Assembly (NCBI GenBank): GCA_014773175.1
Contig: VXCM01002846.1
Span: 1-64,000 of the forward strand
Direction of reading: 5' to 3'
Source: Lucifuga dentata
Lineage: Eukaryota > Chordata > Actinopteri > Ophidiiformes > Bythitidae
Length of the DNA stretch: 64,000 nt
Below are positions 58,651-64,000 of this stretch, piece after piece. The number at the start of each line of letters is the position of its first letter. Within the stretch, counting starts at the first letter, position 1. A program made the translations under genes and the position numbers. The notes beneath the pieces are model-generated. The model saw nothing but the letters and a program-made list of their open reading frames with translations. It had not been told where the DNA came from and searched no databases.

Positions 58651-60199
58651 ATGTCATTTGCATCATTAGCACCAGAGGCACAATCAAATCACTTGTTTTA
58701 ATTACAAATAATGTGTCATGAAGTCACCACCAGTGTGAACATCATCTCCAAAGTTCCAGTCTGGTTTAGCAATCCTCTCTTTCTTTTGTTCTTTTGGAAG
58801 GAAGAGTGGGAGCATGATGACATTTTGTTGATTTTAATTTAATTTTCCTTCATGACTTTTCTTTTAAACCAAATATATACATTCAAAACTCCACTGAAAC
58901 AGGCTCTTTAAAACTCCCAGGGCAAAGGCCACCAGTTTGCTCTCTGTTGGACTCTCAGTATACGAGCTACATCTCAATCTCTTCTTGTTGAGCTACATCT
59001 ACCTGTAACCTTTTCTTTCCACAGCCCTGCAACCGGCAGCCAGGCTAATGCAAACCTTACTTCCACCTCCACCTTTTCTCTCATCATAATGAGACCTACT
59101 TCCGTTCAACCACCTGGGACAGGAAGGCCAGTGTAGGTCACCCCCCCCCCCCCCCCNCCCCAGAGGCTTGGGGATAATTGGGTAGTTTAAATAACCCGGT
59201 GAGAATAAGACACGCTACAGCCATACACCCAGATTTAGCAGCTCTGCACATGCTATTGTCTGATAGACCTGGGAGAGTGAAGCTTGCTGTTCTTGAACTC
59301 ATTTCTTTCTGATATCTGGGTTAGCAGCAGGCTGTTATAGGAGCGACCACCTGCGGCACCAGGAGAGGGCAGATATAATGGATATCTGCTGTTTCCAACA
59401 TGACAGCCATGGTGCCAAGCCTGTTAACTCATCTGGATCATTAGGACAGGGGCCATGTACGACTAAAAGGAGATAGTGGCGCTAATGTGGTGGAGACGAG
59501 AGGAGATGGACTGCCCCGCCATGACCCAGCCTTTGTGGAATCGAAGCCACATTTATTCCTGACCCAGTAGCAGGGAGCACTGGTCACTGGCAAACAAATT
59601 AGATATCAGATGGCAGACAGACTGACTGACTCTGGATCGATGCCACACATTTTCTACAAAGATGACTTGAACTGGTCAACTTTGATGTAGATGTTGCTTT
59701 TTTCCTAACAAACCACAACTTTGATTCTTTAGGATAATTTTTAAAATGAGAACTTGTTGACAGCAGCACCAAAACAGAGTTCAGCCCGGTTCATCAGCTC
59801 TAATTCTGACTGAGATTCAGCGGCAAATTAAGCCCAGAATACCAGCTGGAAAAATATGGCTGGACAAATAACAGGAAAATGCTCCAAAACTAGCCTAGAT
59901 GTCTTGGAGCTAAATGTTGCAGTGACTTTAAGATGAAATTGGAATTAGAGGCAAATATGGTCTTGTGAATTATGAAAAGAAGAGGTTGGATGTTGGTTAT
60001 TTTGCCCGTATTTTTGAGAATCGCTCCAAACTACAGATTTTAATATTGAATTTATGTGGATAATTTATGGGGAAAACAAATCATAAATACTTCAAGCCTT
60101 AGTGCTGACAGTCTAGCCTTTTCTTCTTCCAGACTGGGTTGTGTTTGTAAAGTGTGTATACCATATGAAATTATAGAATGCAAATCTTTGGTTGGTTTT

Positions 60200-60222
60200 T
60201 GTGTGTGTGTGTGTGTGTGTGT
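60200..60222. repeat. TG microsatellite
   Basis: About 11 tandem TG units. Confidence 0.9.
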
Positions 60223-60705
60223 TTATTAGTATTCAAATGTAGTTCTATGTGGGCAGCATTTTGCCTCAGGAATTCGGTTTCTTCTGCTAAGTAGCTTGTG
60301 TAAGCGAAAACTTTAAAACATATCCACACGCTCTCATTTTGCATTTTAAATTTCAGTGTGTTATTTGCTTACTTCACCTCAAACTGAACCCTCTGAATCT
60401 CTTACTTTGACCTGAAATTCCGCTTCACATGAATCAAAGCTGAGATTAGGGCTGGTCTTTTGTTGCTGGCTTGTTCAAGATCCATGTACATCTGTGTGTT
60501 TTGTATTTTCATTCACGTCTTAGCTGCCAAACTAAATGTCACTTTCCCACTTTTGAACATACAGAGTGTTGGCTCTCTGTCCGGCTACAGAATAAGCATG
60601 GCTGTAAAAGAAATTGGTGACTCTAAAGCCTTAAGAGGATCTTTACTGGTGTTGTCTTCTATTTTTCAAACAAATGTCAGTCAGTGTTGAGTTTGTGTAT
60701 TATAC

Positions 60706-60735
60706 TTCCTCCTCCTCCTCCTCCTCCTCCTCCTC
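60706..60735. repeat. TCC trinucleotide microsatellite
   Basis: About ten tandem TCC/CTC units. Confidence 0.95.
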
Positions 60736-60940
60736 GCTGTAACTCACTGTGTGTGTGTGTGTTACAGCCTCTCCCACAGGATGCCTGCTTGTCATGATGT
60801 GTATTTCTTGTAGGAGGCTGAGAGAGAATCTTCAAAGATCAATTAGTCTTTGCTTTGTGGTTCCATCCAGCTTCCCACACCAGGTAAATGTACCAATCTG
60901 CAGGACAGAGGACAGAAGTGTCTCTCTCATCTCTTTTCTT

Positions 60941-60973
<33 letters not shown>

Positions 60974-61888
60974 GTCATGTTAACTTCTGTTTTTTTCTCT
61001 CTATCTCTGCAGCACAGCAAACATCAGAACAAACCAGTCTGACTACAAGCATCAGGGGAATCATGGGAAAACATTTCACTTAACTTATCCTCACTAATGC
61101 TGCTGCTGCATTGAATAAGAGCAGAGTTGCCTTATAAGGGGCTGTCCTTCTTTTCTTATGTCCTGTTAGCTTCCTCATGTGTCTCTGGTTATTTACACAT
61201 GAAGACACTTTAATAGGATTACTACTGTACATAAATAATAACAGTAAACAATATTTAGACAATTACTGGGTGGTCTATGATCTACGTTATACATATTATA
61301 GTATACTTATATAGTATAGTTATACTCATTATAGTTGCTGTGGGCAACACAGAAGCTGCACATACACACTTTGGATACTTTCATCAATCCAAAACAGATG
61401 ATTTTGGGAAAATGTTTAGTATTCTGTTGGCAATTAGCCTTCTGGAAGGATAAATTAGCATAATTTTCTAATAAGGAATACTTTATAAAGGCTGGAATCA
61501 ACTACTTTATCAAAGGCTAATTCATTGTGTTTTAATCCTTTATAGATGAGTAATAAGATAACAATAAGACTAAACTTTGGGTTCAATAGGAAGAACCTTC
61601 CAATGGACATTTTGACCCCTTACCTTCTGGAAAGGAGCTGCAGAGCATCCAGAGCAGAGTGTACTTATTAATAACTTTTTTAATATTTATAACTGATTCT
61701 TGATGAATTATTGAAGTGGAAGAATAATTTATGAATGACTTACTAATATTTCTTAATATTATTAGTATGAGTTACTCATGTTATAATATGCCTCAGATCT
61801 GCCATTATAAATGTTTTTTGAATTGTTGATAAAGAAGAATGAGTTTCTGTGAGAGAGCAAAAGGAGTGGCGATAGCTGAATTTTACTG

Positions 61889-61911
61889 GTGTGTGTGTGT
61901 GTGTGTGTGTG
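61889..61911. repeat. TG microsatellite
   Basis: About 11 tandem TG units. Confidence 0.9.
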
Positions 61912-64000
61912 GAACAATTTAACCCAACAACTGGACCATGCTCCAGAGCAGACTAGTCTCGGTCCCATGTCCAGAATCATGTGCTACAGCCTACTTCTTT
62001 ATGTGACACAACTGTCTTTAATCATTGATACTGTCAAAAACCTTGACTTCACAGAGTATTTTATGAAAGTTGCTCCTCCAGACACAAGTTAAGACAACAA
62101 AGAGTAGGTCAATGTTATGAAATTTGGAAAACATAACACAGCTCATATGGAGTGATTTTGGATCAGTTTTTCCCTCTGGGTGGAGAGTGGTGTGGAGTTG
62201 TCAGGGAAAAGGACATTGAGAAAAGCTCCCATTCCGTCAGCAGACAGACAAATTTTCATCCTCCATTCACATGCTGTGCTTTCTGCCAGAAAAGGATATA
62301 CACCAAAAGCATTTTTTCACAACCCGGCAGCCTAATTCTTTGATGTTATTACTGATCTATAAGGTATTAATAGCAATTTATAAACATCAATAAAGCAATA
62401 AGTCACACTTTATAAGCCATTTATGATTTATGGCATATTAGAAAGCTGTACAAATAAATCTTGGTCTCAGGTACTCCACATCCTCACACTGCTGTGTATT
62501 AAAGTGGTATGAGGCAGACAGAGTGTGAGGAAGGGAGGCTGGATAATAAGGAACAGAGAGGACAAGGTAGACTGGTTGGATTATGCAGTAAGAATTCGCA
62601 GCATTTTCTGCAAGGTCGCTGCTGCTGCATTAGCAGGAGCTGCAGAAACATTGCAGTCAGTTTACCAGCAGGGACACAACACTTGTTATACACACACAAA
62701 ATGGAGAGGAAAAGATAACTCTAACTCAACTACCTAATTCCTTTTCTATAGGGGAAGGATGCATTAGAAGGAGATGGTCCCATGGCTGAAGCATGCGATC
62801 AGGATGACCTTTGCTCATTTACATGGTAAGCTATGGGGCTAAACTCTGTATTTTAACTGTCATAACTTGTAAGTACAGTGTGCAATCGTATTCCCTCAGA
62901 AAAATCCTGCAAAATTTGATGGCATTTGGCCTATAGGAGGCGCTACATCAACATGATAAATTTAAATGTATTAAGGTAGTACTCATGAGTCTTATTTATT
63001 TACAGTTTTGCACACTTCATCCATGTAAAAATCTCTAATCTTCCAAAAAATAATGACAGCCATCATCCAATCAGCATGATTACCACTGTGTATGTTGTTG
63101 CAGATCCTGATGCAGTTTAAACATGTTCAGTTTTTCCAGTTTTTTCTAAATGTTCACACACAAAATTGGAATTTAAGACACAATCTGTGAAACCTGCACA
63201 AACTTCCTTAAACCAGCCTGCAAAACTACAAGCACCTTAGTTTGTGATTCTAAATTACAGAAGTACACACATTTCTTTTCACTCAACACTAAAAATTAAC
63301 ATCTCATTTGTTTGTTTGGACACTGGCAATTAAAAAGCCACACAGTTATGTAGCCATGAGCCAAATCCATACCTCCATGCAGCAACACCATAACTAAATA
63401 GGTTCAAATCTAATTATGAGCATTAAACAAAGGCCCCAGGTAAACACATCTGTTCTGCACAACAATGAAGTGAACAAATTTTGTTGCAATGCATAAAGAG
63501 GTAGAAGACAAAGAAGGAGAAGAAAAACAAAGAAGGTGAAGAAGAAAAAAAAAAGACAGGGCCACACTGGGCTATGTTAAGGTCTTGATACTCAATTCTG
63601 ATTTTTTTTTTNTTTTTTTTTTTTTTTTACCTTATCTGACTATTATTATTATGACTTTTTAAAATATTTTCTTTACATTTTCTTGTGGCCCATATATGAT
63701 ATCTGTATTTACATATTTAGACCTGAAGCAACCCACATGCAAAAACAAGGGGTTCATTTCCGAGACAGAGATTAAAAAAAAAAAAAAAAAAANAAAAAAA
63801 AAAAAAAAAAAGGTGAATTGAGACAGAAATAATCATACAATCCATCACTTTCTTTTGAGGTCTGCAATCACCTCATTCAATTTTAAGAAAAGAAAAAGTT
63901 TTAGAGCCTGTGTAATCTCTTACTCCCCCATGTGTTTGAAAAGTCTTCAAAATGGATTTATTGCAATATATATTTCAACCTTTACTGACCCCCTCACCTC

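Larger units (their letters stand above)
58651..64000. other. Intergenic region, simple repeats and no gene seen
   Basis: Contains a poly-C run with N (59140-59161, N at 59157), TG arrays (60200-60222, 61889-61911), a TCC array (60706-60735), poly-T and poly-A gaps with N (63612, 63793) and AT-rich DNA. The 59000-59650 stretch is richer in GC and could be a conserved element. Short frames here have no recognisable features. Confidence 0.6.

Noticed and set aside
62928..62945. CTCF-like TATAGGAGGCGCTA
   Set aside because: Only 11 of 14 matches to the core consensus, with mismatches at informative positions.
1..64000. A previously undescribed multi-gene system
   Set aside because: All long coding sequence belongs to four known conserved vertebrate genes, and the rest is introns, UTRs and decayed repeats. 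I found no support for a new system.

Overview
This window looks like a piece of a teleost fish genome, probably a percomorph-like species. The evidence is spliced vertebrate genes with short introns, Tc1/mariner and L2/Maui-type LINE remnants typical of fish, and many short microsatellites. It holds four protein-coding genes, all recognisable by spliced translation, in the same order and relative orientation as human 17p13.2 as I recall it: UBE2G1, ANKFY1, CYB5D2, ZZEF1.

Layout. 1-4.86 kb: upstream intergenic DNA with simple repeats and two CTCF-like motifs. 4.87-~12.2 kb: ube2g1 (+), a ubiquitin-conjugating enzyme, with five coding exons and a 3'UTR exon split off by an intron that contains a Tc1 relic. 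14.01-26.08 kb: ankfy1 (+), Rabankyrin-5 (BTB, ankyrin repeats, FYVE), 25 coding exons. 27.8-29.14 kb: cyb5d2 (-), neuferricin, four exons, tail-to-tail with ankfy1. 29.41-54.93 kb: zzef1 (+), 54 coding exons, head-to-head with cyb5d2 across a 261-bp shared promoter. 54.93-64 kb: the zzef1 3'UTR, then intergenic DNA with a decayed LINE fragment and simple repeats. No further gene is seen there.

The exon chains were checked by reading-frame continuity. Coding lengths come out at 170 aa (ube2g1), 1166 aa (ankfy1), 254 aa (cyb5d2) and 3041 aa (zzef1, after discounting a 62-bp assembly artefact), each a whole number of codons. The themes are ubiquitin transfer (ube2g1), early-endosome trafficking (ankfy1), haem binding at the membrane or outside the cell (cyb5d2), and a giant zinc-finger/EF-hand protein (zzef1). 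The genes are not an operon and nothing shows a joint pathway; the shared element is the bidirectional cyb5d2/zzef1 promoter.

The most consequential observation is technical. Four single-N gaps are each flanked by a perfect 61-bp direct duplication, which looks like un-collapsed k-mer overlaps at contig joins. One of them falls in zzef1 exon 29 and creates a false frameshift. Biological points worth a look: two homologous CUB-like modules within zzef1, a GC-AG intron in zzef1, a perfect CRE-like palindrome in the bidirectional promoter, the ube2g1 3'UTR intron placed too close to the stop to trigger NMD, and a short repeat family in inverted copies around ankfy1 exons 4-10. I found no CRISPR array, tRNA, rRNA, prokaryote-like cassette or convincing undescribed system; this is mostly an ordinary conserved vertebrate locus.
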